Shown piece after piece: positions 47,001 through 59,699 of a DNA stretch of 64,000 bases (within the stretch, counting starts at the first letter, position 1; each line of letters starts with the position of its first letter). The notes beneath the pieces were generated by a model, which saw only the letters and a list, made by a program, of their open reading frames with translations, was not told where the DNA came from and ran no database searches. This DNA is from Auanema rhodensis (lineage: Eukaryota > Nematoda > Chromadorea > Rhabditida > Rhabditidae), in NCBI GenBank assembly GCA_964057225.1, contig OZ059897.1, forward strand, positions 6,324,001 through 6,388,000, read 5' to 3'. Both the position numbers and the translations under genes were made by a program.

Positions 47001-50000
47001 TCAATCACAGACAATTAGCTTATTGCTATCAAGAATCTCATCCAAATATGCGAGCAGCTATTCAAAATACTGGAAGATTACTGTTTTATCGCATTCAACA
47101 ATCTTTAGAATCATCAGGAAATTCTCTCCTGTTTCCTGCTGCTTCAAGTAATTTTGAGAATGCATTAAGGCTGCTCGGATTGGTATCTTTCATTCATAAA
47201 TTCAATAATATTTTTTTTTGTAATTTGAAGGCTTTTATTGCTAATCATGCATCGGAACAAATTCAAGTTATGGATAAAGTTTTAAATGGATTCGTATTAT
47301 CGGATCCTCTGGTGGAATCATTTACTCCGGAATGTTTATCAGCATCTGAACTGTGCCAAGCATACAGTTCCATGTCTGCTGCTGTACGGGATCCTGAGAG
47401 GTGCTCGAGGGCTGTGAAGTTGCTAAGTACGCTACTTTCGTTTATGGAATTTTCAAATATCACAATTTACAGGTCGACTGTCAATTGATAAGCATGCAGT
47501 TTCTCTCCCACCTGAGCAATTCGCACCTTTACTCTCATTGGCTTTCCAAAACTTGTAAGTATTTTTATTTATCAATCAAGGTAATTATATATGTTTGAAG
47601 AGAGAGCCAGCAAAATGTGGACACAGAGCTGCATAAAATTTGTTTCCAACACGTTGTCACGTTTGTATTCCATGCTTTCCCGTCCAATTTCAGAACTGGA
47701 CTTGATCTAACTCTTCAGGGTAAAGCAATGGTAATATTCAATTATTAATATGTTTTTATTAGGATGTTTAAAAAAGGCTATTCCAAAATCATTGCTTCAA
47801 GTTTATTGCACTAAGTTGAATGCACCTAGTTGGTTCAATCCTTCTGGAGAATTCGCTATACCATATTCTAAGGTTATCACACTATCAAGTTGGCTTTCTT
47901 TACCTAATTTGTTTTAGTGTCCTGAATACATTAGCTTGATAACCCACCGTTTAACAGAAGAACGAGGAAAATCTAGAAATACTCTATATTCCACTATTGG
48001 CATATATCTTGAAGAACTGACATCTCTAATGCAACATTTTGTATTTATTCCTGTTCGAGAATGCTTTTCACCTCATACCCCTCCGGAAGTTATGCAAGAA
48101 GGTGAGTTCTTTTAATCAACATGCAGTCATATAAGGATTCAGATCTTTTACGAGTATTTGGTCAAATAGTTGCATTATGGTCTCCTTTAATTATTCCTTT
48201 ATCAAAGAATGTACCTCCGTTTTCACCATCCCATGAAGAACTTGTTGTGATGGTTTGACAAATTCGTTATCATTTTGAATTAGTATTCCTTAAGGTTCTG
48301 CAAAAATTTGTTGAATTACTAGTGGCTTTACCTCAAAATATCCATCTTCCGCCAACTGCCAGGAATATACAATCTTTAGTTTGGCAGTTTTATTTCGAGA
48401 AAATGACAGACCTCACACACGGAACAGCTTTTTACTTCAGCATAATCGTATTTTTCTTCACATTCTTGCTTTTTTCTTCATGTATATTTTAGGAATCTCA
48501 ATTAATGCGATTAAACTGGAGTGCATTCTATCCTTCTATCCACGATATTCAAGCCATGGATATATGTCTCAGCTCAAAGAGTCAAGATTGTACAACTTTT
48601 ATTGCCCAACTGTTTGTTCGAATTCCTTGGAAAGATCATTTAGAACGAAATGTAATTTAACATTTATTATTTTAAACTACAACGTATTTTCAGATTCGGA
48701 AGGAAGTTTTGCCAACTTACCTCTCCACCTTATTCTCTTGCCTAATCCGAATAACCTCTAGAGATAACTTTTATTCCAAAGTAAGTACGAACGTATTTCA
48801 TATATTATGTATAAATGTACTTAGGTTGCTGCCTCTCTAATTCAAGAGCTGAAGGCTTTGTCTCTTCGATCAGATTGGAATATTGTCACTGTAGAAGAAG
48901 CTACAGTACTAGCAGAAACCGTCTCAGCTGTTATGCCATACGACAGTCTTTTCAATGCAACCGAGCATGTTTCAGTACTGCAAATGTTTGTATATATATG
49001 TTTCATTTTGTGATGTTGTCTTGTTTTAGAATATGGAGAAAGATCTGTCAGTTTTCTCCAAAAGAACCATTTTCGACAACTGCTTTGATGAAACAACAAC
49101 TATGGTGCAAAACCCAATGTGCTCTCTTGTTAAGAGGTGGAGAGAAAAATGCTCCTCCAGCTTATAATTCTTTAATAGCTGAGGTCGATGCTGTTGCATC
49201 TCAACATGGTTTGAATATTTCAAATATCAGGAAATATCATTTATATTACTATAGAAAATCTTCGGGCTTTCACTACCGTATCCAGAGAACTTCTAATCTT
49301 CTGGACTACAATATCTGAGCCTGTGTTTGGAGGTTTTTTTTTTATAAATACTATTTATATTGTTCTATTTTTAGAATCAGTTCTGAACGTATGGAATGAA
49401 TATCTTAATTTGAAACCTGATTCAAAATTAGTTTTATGCTGTTTAAATACTCTTCTTTCAACTCTTAAGCCTGATCAGTTGACGACAGCTCTCAGAGTTT
49501 TTGAAAAGACTTTAGTCGTGTTTTTCAAAAGTATTCTGAATTTGAAATTTGTTTTATCTTATTTTATTATTTCAGGAATTGATTGCTCTTGGGCTAAATT
49601 AATGGAATGGGTACAGTTCCCTGCTTCACAAAGTTCTCAAATATTTAAGTATTTAACTACATGTCCCAGGTTTTGGAAAAAACTGAAATTATAGCTAAAT
49701 TTGCTTTTTAATTTCAGTAATGAAAATAAAGTAGAGGTCCTCCCTCTAACATTGAAAACATTCTTAGATTATGGACGACATGAAGATAGTGCGTTCCTCA
49801 CAGTATATAACTACCTCATAAATATCAAGCCCAAGTTTGTACATCACATTAAACTTATATTGATGCTATTCTTTTAGACATGTTCAATGTGAAGCATCGT
49901 TTATTGCTCTTTTATACAGGTTCCTTACGTGGTATTCGAATTATTGTCAAAATTTATCTTCAAAATTTCCTATCAACGAGGATATTCTACCTGCACTCTT

Positions 50001-50503
50001 ACGTTGGCTAGAAAAGGTTTGAGTTTTCTTTTCAAAATTATACTCTTTTTATTATATTTTCAGTCATCGAAAGATGAATCAGGATTCTTCTCAAATCTTG
50101 TAAAATCAAAAAAAACTACCCATTCTCTGAAGTAAGAATTTTTTGTTTTCTCATGAACTAACTGATATTGCTACAGACTTCGTGCGATATTTACAATTCT
50201 TAATAATTTTATGGCTCAACAAAGCTTAGGGGAAGGAGTTAAACCACGGTAACATTCTTTGAACTGTATGAAAATTTTTAATGCTGCTTTAGAACAATGG
50301 AAGGTTCTCCAGTCTTTAACAGCAGGATTCAAGCTTTAAAAGATGCTGCTACTCAACGAAGTTTTGTTCCATTTTCTGGAGCATTCAATACTGCTACATC
50401 ATATTTTACTCAAGTAGACATACATCATATGGGTTCTGCTCCTCAACTTTTACTTCGGTCCTCACAAACAGTGTTCAAAGAAAAATTCTTATCAGATGTT
50501 TGA
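41051..50503 (+). CDS. epg5: EPG5 homologue, autophagosome-lysosome fusion factor
   Basis: A very large gene of about 35 short exons. It starts MEAVREKKPKPKVSRSDVQA, the basic Lys/Pro start of EPG5. The diagnostic early region is YPEMSLVHFPRNAHGLMIEQ, then ELLSYYCNPLYETSDEFVNS and NEFPTGPLNSLLIRL, matching the EPG5 ENELLEAYYQNP...GPLxxLL block. Later parts are helical without sharp motifs: RRTILLGALSDLFFQLRSPQ, EERGKSRNTLYSTIGIYLEE, MRLNWSAFYPSIHDIQAMDI and YSKVAASLIQELKALSLRSD. The end is SSQTVFKEKFLSDV with the stop at 50501-50503. EPG5 is a RAB7 effector that tethers autophagosomes to late endosomes and lysosomes. The span minus introns suggests roughly 2,400 residues, near human size. Many exon edges are approximate, and internal single-exon open frames are pieces of this gene. 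Confidence 0.82.
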
Positions 50504-50765
50504 TCAAAAAACAAAGGTTTCTGTAGATAATGGAAAACTAGTCTTTTAATATGTGCTCATCCAATACGGTTTACTTTTTCAGTTACTTTTTAATGTCTAT
50601 GTACAGTACTTATTATTCGTACCCGATACTGTGTCATTTAATATTCAGATTTTTGTTAAAGATTCTTATATTAGTAAACTCAACAACAAAAAGATAATCA
50701 ACAACAGAAAAATAATCAACAACCAAACCATCTCATCTAACAATCAACAATTAACAATAAAGACC

Positions 50766-52729
50766 TTAATCTGCAATGTTTTCATCTGCAATGTTTTCAT
50801 CTTCATGGTCCTCTTCTTGGTCCTTCTGGTTACAGGGACGTTGAGGTAAATGGCAACGGAAGCATTTACGGCAATGCCTGTAGCTCTTTTTCACACAGCG
50901 CATACAAGGATCGCAGTGTTGATATTGTGAACCATCCTGAAAATGGATTAAATTGAGAAAAACAAGGATGTAACTTGCCATGGATACACATTTCTGACAC
51001 ATGTAACAATGTTTGTTCCGTTCGGATACATGAACTTCGCACATTTCACAGAACCTCAAAATCAATAAAATATGAGAGAATACTTTAACAAAACTTACTT
51101 GTATCCATCAACGCCTTCTAAATTGAATACATCCTTGTTCATATTAGTAAAAATTCTTACAGTAGTACGATTAGGCTTATTGAAAACTCTATGATTTTCA
51201 TATGTCACCTAAGAGAAATACTTCATTACAAGTTGAAGAGAATCAGAACAAACCCTGTAGTCAACCATCCAAAATGAATTATCTAAACGAAGAACATGCT
51301 TTCCTATGAAATAAGGAATGAAAATGGCTGCATAAAATTTGGCATCCTGGCCTTTCCTGGAAAAAAATGAGTATAAATATAGGAATGCAACCGTGCGCAG
51401 GAATAGAGAAAGATAAAATAAAATTTTAAATGAGAATTCATTGAGTACCTGGCTTCGCTATGGCGATCAATCATCTTCTTAAGGGATGTCATTAAAGGCT
51501 CCATAACAACACCAAAAGGTGGATCACACACAACTAGAAGAGTTGAGCATTTCTGAAATTTAATTAAAATAAAAACTGAACAGAACTAAAAACGTACCGC
51601 TAAGAAGTTTTGAAGTTTTCCTTCAGCTTTTGGATCAAAAAAGTGATCCACAAGCATACTATATTGAGCAAATTGAATTGAAGGGAAAAAGTGAGCCTGT
51701 AAGTAGAATATAAAAAATGTGTCAATGAAACAAAAACCGAAAAACTAACATAGCGTTTATCATAGTCTAACATAAATATATTCTTCTTATCAACCTTGTT
51801 GTTTTTCAAAGCTTCAAAAATCTGTAAAAAAATCATAAAGCGAAAGTATACCAAAACATACTCTAGGTGTTCCAATGCATAATATGCCATCAGCTTTGGA
51901 ATCTTGGATTGCCTTCATGACAACAGATAGAGACTCATCAGAGAAGAAATATTGCTGAAAATAAATAATAATTGAAACTATAAAAATTATGTATCATACT
52001 GCTTCTCCTGATTGGGAATCTAAAGCCTCGAGGTATTTACTAGGATATTTTAGTTTTCCTCTTTTAACTTCTTCACTAGGACACTTATGCTTCTTTTCAA
52101 AAACGTCGTTGCATTCACGACAGAACAAGAGCAGAGAGTCTTTTGCTATTGTTTTCAATCTGAAGCAAAATTTAATAAATGATCAATTTAAAGTTAAATC
52201 AACTTTTTTGGAATACACCCATAATCCCATTTCACTTTAGGAGCATAAGGATTAGGGGGAGGTACAGGATTTTCTACTTCACCTAAAGTATTATCTTCAC
52301 GAAGTTCAACCTTGAAAGCACATTCTTCTGGATTTTCCCTAAAAACAACTATAGGAAACTTTAAAGAAAAAAGAAAAAACCTGTAAACAGCACAAGCAAA
52401 ATATCTTTTGACAACAGTTTGATTTTCTTTAACACCAAAAAGAAGACAAGGTCCTAAGGCAAAGATAATAAGTTTGTAAGGTAATTTCTTATTATACCAT
52501 GTGAGCAAGATGGAATCTCGGTAATCCCATCGGCAGGTAGAATCGTAAACTTACCCCGACGTCTAAATTAAGAGTCTATAAATGATTCAAACTTAATTAT
52601 CTAAAAAAACCTCAAAACTACTGAAGCTTCTTCATTTGGATCTTTTTCTTGTTTTTTGAAAACTCTATTTTTGTTTTTTGGATGAGAGAAAAATTTTTTC
52701 TTTTGAACCTTGGACTTCTTTTTCGACAT
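50766..52729 (-). CDS. zcchc4: ZCCHC4 homologue, rRNA N6-adenosine methyltransferase
   Basis: Starts with a very basic MSKKKSKVQKKKFFSHPKNK, a nucleolar-type sequence. Next is CSHGPCLLFGVKENQTVVKR with YFACAVYR, which is the GRF-type zinc finger of ZCCHC4. A methyltransferase fold follows, with the catalytic DPPF motif of N6-adenine methyltransferases in LLVVCDPPFGVVMEPL, plus ADGILCIGTPRV and NKKNIFMLDYDKRY. The C-terminal half has a C2H2/DHHC-like cysteine array (FCEMCEVHVSERNKHCYMCQ, CDPCMRCVKKSYRHCRKCFR). Human ZCCHC4 methylates one adenosine of 28S rRNA. The last 20 residues are an acidic repeat ending with a duplicated ADENI unit; TAA at 50766-50768. About 12 exons. It follows sdhd on the same strand by about 206 bp and converges with epg5. 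Confidence 0.9.
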
Positions 52730-52935
52730 CTATACAATTATAGTTAAAACAATTTATATTAATGATGACAAATATAAGGCTATTCAAACCAGGAATAAAA
52801 ACGTTAAATGAACTAAATTATTTATCCTCTATCTCTATTTCAAATCATGGTGCATAATTTCCATTTAAAAGTATACGAAATATTATGGATACAATGCAAT
52901 TTGTCGTATCTCATTTCTGATAAAGACATCTATAT

Positions 52936-53550
52936 TTAGAGAGCGAACACCATCTCGAAAGCTTTGGTGAGTCCAACATCGTTGGTGTTGAAGTGGAGAA
53001 GACCTATGTATATTTAAAATTAAGTCATTCAATATCTTAACTGATACCGGCAAGAAGGAGAGCAGAAATGGCATAGAGACTAAGTCTAGCTGCTTTAGCC
53101 GCAGCGTTTCCAATGACGAAAGGACGAGCATAGTCAGCAATTACACCTTGGACTCCCCTACAGCATAAACATCAATTAATGAATTATAGATTTTCTCAAA
53201 CCAGTGAATATGAAGGGTAAGAGCAACAGTCAAAGCAGCATCCATAACAGGTCCGTGTATGAAATAAGCTGCTGGAAGCAATGGAATCATGCCAGCAGCA
53301 AAGTAGCGCTCAACCTAAATTAGGTAGATAAAAATACTAAGATTAACATATATCTATAAACAAATAATTAATATTTTTGAGTTGTCTATTATAATGTATA
53401 TGTGATTACCTTGAAGTGAGTTGAGTGATCATGAGCCTTGCTAGCTCCATCATTTAAGGTGGTGGCAAGTCGAGCTGGCACACAAAGCCTTGGAGCATTA
53501 CGAGCAGAAAGTAAAGCACGTTGATAAACAAAAGCTTGACGAAGTGCCAT
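52936..53550 (-). CDS. sdhd: Succinate dehydrogenase cytochrome b small subunit (SDHD/CybS)
   Basis: Inner-mitochondrial-membrane anchor of respiratory complex II, helping to bind haem b and ubiquinone. [20 protein letters not shown] is an Arg-rich presequence without acids, typical of mitochondrial import. The mature part has three membrane spans: [40 protein letters not shown] with [12 protein letters not shown], and [13 protein letters not shown]. The HIHWGV...DYARP segment contains the haem-ligand His and the quinone-site Asp-Tyr. The C-terminal [17 protein letters not shown] matches the conserved NDVGLTKA end. Stop TAA at 52936-52938. About four or five exons. It is divergent from the PP2C gene (285 bp between starts) and just upstream of zcchc4. 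Confidence 0.94.
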
Positions 53551-53834
53551 CCTGCAAGAAATTATTTAAAAAAGAAAAAGTTGAAACTAAACGAAAACTA
53601 GAAAGTAGAAGCAATTAAAAAAAACTCAGTGAGGCTTCGTGAATTCACGATAGTTTAATTCTACAAATTGCGTACATATTTTAGTTTTCACGTAGAAAAT
53701 TCAAATTTTCTTGTTTATTTATGAAAAAACATGATATATATCAATGTATTCGCGAATTTTTTAGCTTGATCTTATGCAGCATGGTGCTTAGCAGCACTAA
53801 TTTTGAAAATTAACTCATTTAGTAGAGTATTTCA
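53551..53834. promoter_or_regulatory. Bidirectional promoter region sdhd/PP2C
   Basis: 284 bp between the divergent start codons. AT-rich, with a ttttcacgtagaaaa element near 53684-53698. No TATA-type site can be singled out in so AT-rich a stretch. Confidence 0.4.
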
Positions 53835-56800
53835 ATGGCTGGTACAAAGAGAACAAGTAGAATCCTTTCTCTGTACGATGATGATGATGAAGATGATCGC
53901 TTAACTGAAGCACCACCAACGAAAAAACTTAATGGTGAGATCTATTTATTTCTCTAAAATTTAAAACCCATATACTATATAGAGAATACATCTACGGATA
54001 GTAAAAAGTCTTGTTCATCATCTTCTGACTCCCCTGTTGTAAGTAATCAGAATGAAAAATCGGCTTCTGATGTACCTGAAGTCGTTGAAAATTTTAATTT
54101 GACTGGAATAGGTGACGGTGTCTTGATCTTCAGATATGATAGTTTCTGTTTAGAGGTCTCTGGAAGTGGTATGAGGCAGGGACAACGGATAGATATGCAA
54201 GATTCTCAAATAGAATTGAAAGTGTTTGATCTGAATAAGCCATTCATGTAAGATTTAGAAAAAATATTTTTTACTTTTGTGTTTTTCAGTAAAAGATCCG
54301 CATTGTTTGCTATCTTTGATGGTCATTCAGGAAGCCGAGCTTCGAAATATTGTGGAGAAGTTTTACCCGATTTGTTGAGAAAGCAATTGGCACCTTGTAA
54401 GATAATACAAAGATATAGAGTTAATGTGAAGTTTTAGATAACGATATGAGCAGTTTAGAAAAGGCATTGAAAAGGACTTTCATCGAAGTTTACAAAATGA
54501 TTGATGATAATTTTTTAGCAGACGCCCGAAAAGAGTAATTACTTCAATTTTTTTGTTCTAATTCTTCTTTTTTAGAAAACCTGTGTGGAAAGATGGTAGT
54601 ACAGCTAGTACGGTTTTAATTTTGAATAATTCTGTATATGTTGCAAATGTTGGTGACAGTCGGGTACTAGTATATTTAAATAAGCCGGTTTCATTTTTCA
54701 TGTTTTAGGTTATTGTTTGTAGAGAAAAGCCCGAAATTAAAGATTTTGCCGCCATTCAATTGACAAGTGATCATAGTCCTTCTGTGTATGAGGAAAGAGT
54801 GAGGATACAAAAATGTGGTGGACATGTCAAGTATGTATTTGTGTAATTTGAGTTTCTGTGTGATTATTTCATTCGAATTGAAATAAAATTGAAATATTTA
54901 TGATATTCTTTCAGGGATGGCAGAGTAAATGGGATTATCGAAGTATCCCGGTCAATAGGTGATGGTCATTTCAAATCTCTAGGAGTTATATGTACACCCG
55001 ACATGAAAAAGTTGACTTTAACAGACAATGATAGGTGAGTGAGTACATGATATCATTAGTTCATAGAATAAGGAAACACTGTAGTTTCTAGAAAATACAC
55101 GTAGAAAGGAGATATAGTATATAAGTATCACATCCAAAAGATGTCGTCCAATTCAAACTGAGCTATGCTAACTAAATTTTTAACGATTTCAAATATGATT
55201 GCCCTCCACTTCGGAGATAGATTCTGGCATTTTTGTGCCGTTCGTTTCCGGTAAGAACACTTGACATGCAACTGCTGCTAAAAGTGATAATATACAAAAT
55301 GGGATGACCATAGTGAGTCGACCATATGTGTCAACCTGAAATAAGTGTTCTCGGGTTTTATCTTGTAGATTTAACATACCAGCCACAGGGCAACGCAAGA
55401 TGAAGTAATAGCTCCTATTCTTGCAACAGTTGAACAGCAACCAACAGCTGTATTTCGGAGGACTGTGGGAAACAGTTCTGATGTGTACGTATACATGACA
55501 GTATATGCAACCGTTACTGCTCCTTTGGCAACCATGGTTTGACAAATGGCAATGTACAGGGATACTAAGAAAGAAAAGTACATTTCTCTATTGTTGAACT
55601 ATAAGTCTTACTTCCTTCCCCAAGAATCCAATTGGTAATAAGACACAATGATGCAGTCAGAAGACCTAACGACACCAATGGTTTTCTTCCAACCTTATCG
55701 ATCAAGCAATATACAAAAATCATAGCCGGAATTTCCATTAATCCACTAAGAGCGAAATTAACATATAAATTTCCTCCACCAATGTCACTTTTCATCGTGA
55801 GCCCGTAGTACATCATTGTTGAAACTGGCCTAATAATTGTTTTTGTTTTTGTTTTTCTATTGATACATTTCCAACTTACCAAATAAAGAAACACGTAAGT
55901 GTTCTCTTACGCATTTCCCTTGTACGAACCAGGTCCAGGACACTAAAACTGCTTGATGTTTGGTTTGCAGAAGAAGTCTGCATTTTTCTCCACCTAGTAA
56001 GAAGAATATAATGTCCAAAGCTTATAGTGGAGTAGTGGCTTACCAGTTTTGTGGTATGTGTGACCCATTCATTTTAGCTGCTTTGTTTAGAATATAATCA
56101 GCTTCTTTGAAGCGATTTTCTGATATAAGCCATCTTGCACTCTCTGGTACCAACCTAGATAAGCAATGATTTTGTATTGTTGGTATTTCTTTAAATGTTT
56201 ACCACCAGTAGCTTAGGAATAATATGGACGGAATCGAAAACGCTAAGTGCAATAATCTGTAGTCATGGATGTAATAAGCAATAACAGATAGTATTATCTG
56301 GAACGCAGCTAGTTATTATAATAAGAATTTTATACTGGATTTTGATAGTCGATATACTCATGTATACAATGCGAATATCCTATAACTGACCTCTCCAAAA
56401 GCATAGAATGATCCAGCTGCTACAGAACCGAGAGCCCGATACTGTCGTCCAACGAGTTCTGTACCCAATACGACAGCTATGCCGAAAATTCCTGGTTGAG
56501 AAAACCCGGTACCAGCCCTACAGTTATTTGTTCTATTATGAAAACTTGAAATGCTTATTACTTCAGTATGGCAAACAGCCACCAAGTTGGTGCAATACAG
56601 AGCAAAAGGCCACAAACTGTTTGTACCACAATAGCAATATAGAATACCTTCTTGCGTCCAATTCTGATCGCGATGGAATGTATATTTCGATTGAGATAAT
56701 ACGATTCTCACCTGTCGCCCATTATTCCGCAGAAGAAAGATCCAGTCATCTGACCAATATAGTATAAAGACTGAACTGTAGCTTTTATCCAAGAATTATT

Positions 56801-58141
56801 TCCACTCATGTCTTGCTAAAGTTTATTAAACTTTAGATAAGACGAGAATATCTTCAATGTCATACCCGAAAACCTATAGTGAATTGTTCTGTGGAAGTCA
56901 GATTTGAATCAGCCCTTGAAATGAACAAGTTCAAAAATATTTCTATTCAATTGTACTTACGCTTCTTGAATTTGGATGGAAACGAAAGTCCAACTCATAA
57001 CATGCATAGCTACTGTAACTGTCGGAATACAGAGAAGTATAAATTGTATTAATTGATATCTATAAATCAAATAATTAACTACAGATAATTGCAACATACA
57101 ACATACCTTCCAAAACTGTGAACATAATATTCTAAAATATCGTCAAAGCTGTCTAGATGATCTTCTGAATCCGACGAAGAAGATGAATTTTTTCTTGATA
57201 TTCCCAAAACTTCGACATCTCGAGCTGATGCAGGATTAATGGATGGTATGGTTGGCTTCTCATCTTCCTTTCCTGATAGACATGGAGGTGGAAGAGCATA
57301 CACCATGGTTCACTCAAGGCCTGAACTTTGTAAGGAAATGTTCTCTTACTTAATGACAAAAGGTGGAAGGCGGGACTGCTTTTATCCGTTACTCTCGTGT
57401 TCGCCCACTCCTACAGAAGCCTGTTTTTACTTCACGAGTGTCATCATACGACCAATACCAAAAGACATGATATAACGATATGAATTACGTTCATAGTGAT
57501 GATGTCATAATTTCATTGAAAATGTTTCGGCATTAAGGGATACTAAAGGATGTCATTGTGATACATCTGGGATGTTTACTAGCTTATCGAATTTCTAAAC
57601 AATATGACAAACATGATTAATGTTAAACTGATATGTTCTAAATCACGTTAGAACTTTAAAGTTTTATTTCATTGATTATCATATCATTGTTTAGGGATGA
57701 TGAGGTTGAAGAATTTTAACTATTAGAGTTTTTCAGATTTCTTGTAGCTGCATGCGATGGGTTGTGGAAAGTTTTTTCAAATGAGGAAGCAATTAAATAT
57801 GTAAATGAGAATTTGGATTCCAAAGAAGAGGAAGAACATGTAAGTGTTCTTTTTTTTAAATTTTTTATCCAAACGTAGTAGTTTGTGTGAGACTTCCACA
57901 CCTTCTTCTGGTTATGATGATTGTTATTCTTAGTAAACTCTTGATAGCTAGTTATATTAACCGATCAAATTTATCTGTTTTTCTCTTCTTACAGGTTTTA
58001 GATGATTCTCAAAGATCGTCGGACCCTGAAAATGCAAAATGGAATATTCTAGCTAGTAAATTTGCCGCAGAAGCTGTTCGTCGGAAATGCGGTGATAATG
58101 TATCTGTAGTTCTTGTGAAGTTATCAAAGCTTGCGGAATAA
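53835..58141 (+). CDS. PP2C-family protein phosphatase, ILKAP-like
   Basis: Metal-dependent Ser/Thr phosphatase. The N-terminus [20 protein letters not shown] is acidic and poly-Asp. Catalytic motifs appear in order: [34 protein letters not shown] with the metal Asp; [70 protein letters not shown]; and [15 protein letters not shown] with the final metal Asp. The [11 protein letters not shown] and CDGLWKVF details fit ILKAP, the integrin-linked-kinase-associated phosphatase. Stop TAA 58139-58141. The usual DGHGG reads DGHSG. One intron, about 55,035 to 57,736, is 2.7 kb, against some 50 nt elsewhere. It contains a whole SLC22-like gene on the other strand; the exons on both sides join cleanly (TDNDR / FLVAACDG). 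Confidence 0.9.
55189..57306 (-). CDS. SLC22-family organic ion transporter (MFS), nested in a PP2C intron
   Basis: About 10 exons encode a 12-span major facilitator of the organic cation/anion type. ATG at 57304-57306 begins [20 protein letters not shown]; a cytosolic Ser/Asp-rich segment follows. TM1 is [20 protein letters not shown] and an extracellular loop carries potential N-glycosylation sites (NLTS, NNSW). The MFS loop motif appears as [20 protein letters not shown]. Next come [20 protein letters not shown] and the SLC22 signature [18 protein letters not shown]. The second half has [20 protein letters not shown] and [20 protein letters not shown], the classic ELFPTxxRN motif, and the end is [13 protein letters not shown] with TGA at 55189-55191. 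The substrate is unknown. All of it lies inside one intron of the PP2C gene, antisense to it. Confidence 0.9.
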
Positions 58142-59699
58142 ATTTTAGTTTTATAATTCAGTTTTTCTAACCAAATTTTCCAAATTCCTTTGTGGAGCTA
58201 ATATTTTAAAATCATAATATATATTTGATGGTCATGTGATCATTATCCAGATTTTATATAAGAGAAGAATATTGTTTATTTTTCCAGCACCAGGAAGTCT
58301 CCTACAAAATAAGTTCATGCATATACTATACAATCAATGTACTTTGTTTTCAAAAAATAATCATAAACATTATAATTGTAGGCGGAAAAACATTTTAGAG
58401 AAACTCCCGAGCTATTTTTGGTCGAACTTTGGCCTTGTATCAAAATAACTACTTTATTTTAATAATACGTTTACTTAATCAAATAGTGTTTTATAGTTAA
58501 ATTTTAAAAACTTTATGTGAGAACTGTTTTCAATTTAAGAAAAATGAAGAATATGTACTAGTCAGACGTAGTAAAACCTGTTTCTAACTTTTCAATAATT
58601 ATATTATATTGTATAATTTTCTTCTTAACGAAGTTTTTTTAGCATTGGAATTAAAATAAAATAATCATAAGATTAAGTCCATATTGGGTTCATTCTCAGT
58701 GGAACGGCAAAACGTTATTGTAAGACTGAGCTTATTTCAACAATCATCGCAGTGATACGGTACAAATCTTTGAACTTCAATGCGTTATAGTGTGATATCA
58801 TCTGTCTACAGAACCGGAAGAACAACGACGACCATGTGGCTTTAGGCAGAATGTTTTGACCTTCTTATTAGTCAAGTAACAATGTGGTGTTAAAGAATCT
58901 TTGGTATTGTTTGAAATCGTAGTTTACGAAACTAATACCTACAATAGAATATTAGTCATAGTATGATAGTATTCACACCTAATTCTCTGAATTTCTTCAT
59001 TGCCATATATTACCTTCATCGTATTTATTCCGATCATATGGAATAAAAGATCACAAATATCAAATATTGAAAAGATTATCACTCTTAATCAGTCGTTCGA
59101 TGATATTCTTGAAATATTCTTGTTTATTCATGTTTCAGTGTTAGCGTCCATGCATAGCTTGCTTACGTGAACTTTCACGTTTTTCATTATTGAAGTATGC
59201 TTTTTTCTTAATTTTCAATGTTTTTGTTGTTTTTGTATGTTATTATTATTATTATTATTATTATTGTTATTATTATTATTATTATTATTATTGTTATTAT
59301 TATTATTATTATTATTATTGCAATTGCAAATGAACAATTTATCTATTTTCTATCTGTAAAACATTAACGTGTTGAACGAATAAAATCCTAAAAATATAAG
59401 TAGGACTAGGACGCGAAAAACTTATATTTGAAGACTGGTGACTTTTTGAGTGCAAGCCATATCTTTACCTAGTCAGGATTTTTTAACAAGTGACAGGTTC
59501 TTATGTTATCACAAAAAAAAGCTTACTCATCTCTTGTTCTTTATAGTATGAATTAATTATCTTTTATCAACTGAAAATTTGATTCATGATGGAGTATTAT
59601 TACTGCATTATATAGACCAAAGAATAAATTACGGAAAAGTTCATTCATTTCTATTTATGAAAATTAATTTACATTTTTAATGGCATTATATGAAATTAT
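58142..59699. other. Intergenic with TTA microsatellite
   Basis: 1.56 kb between convergent genes. No coding signal. It contains the interrupted (TTA)n tract at 59240-59320. The rest is AT-rich 3' flank. Confidence 0.5.
59240..59320. repeat. Interrupted (TTA)n microsatellite
   Basis: About 81 bp of TTA units with two single TTG interruptions about 27-30 nt apart and a final TTG. This suggests local duplication of an interrupted block as well as slippage. Confidence 0.9.
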
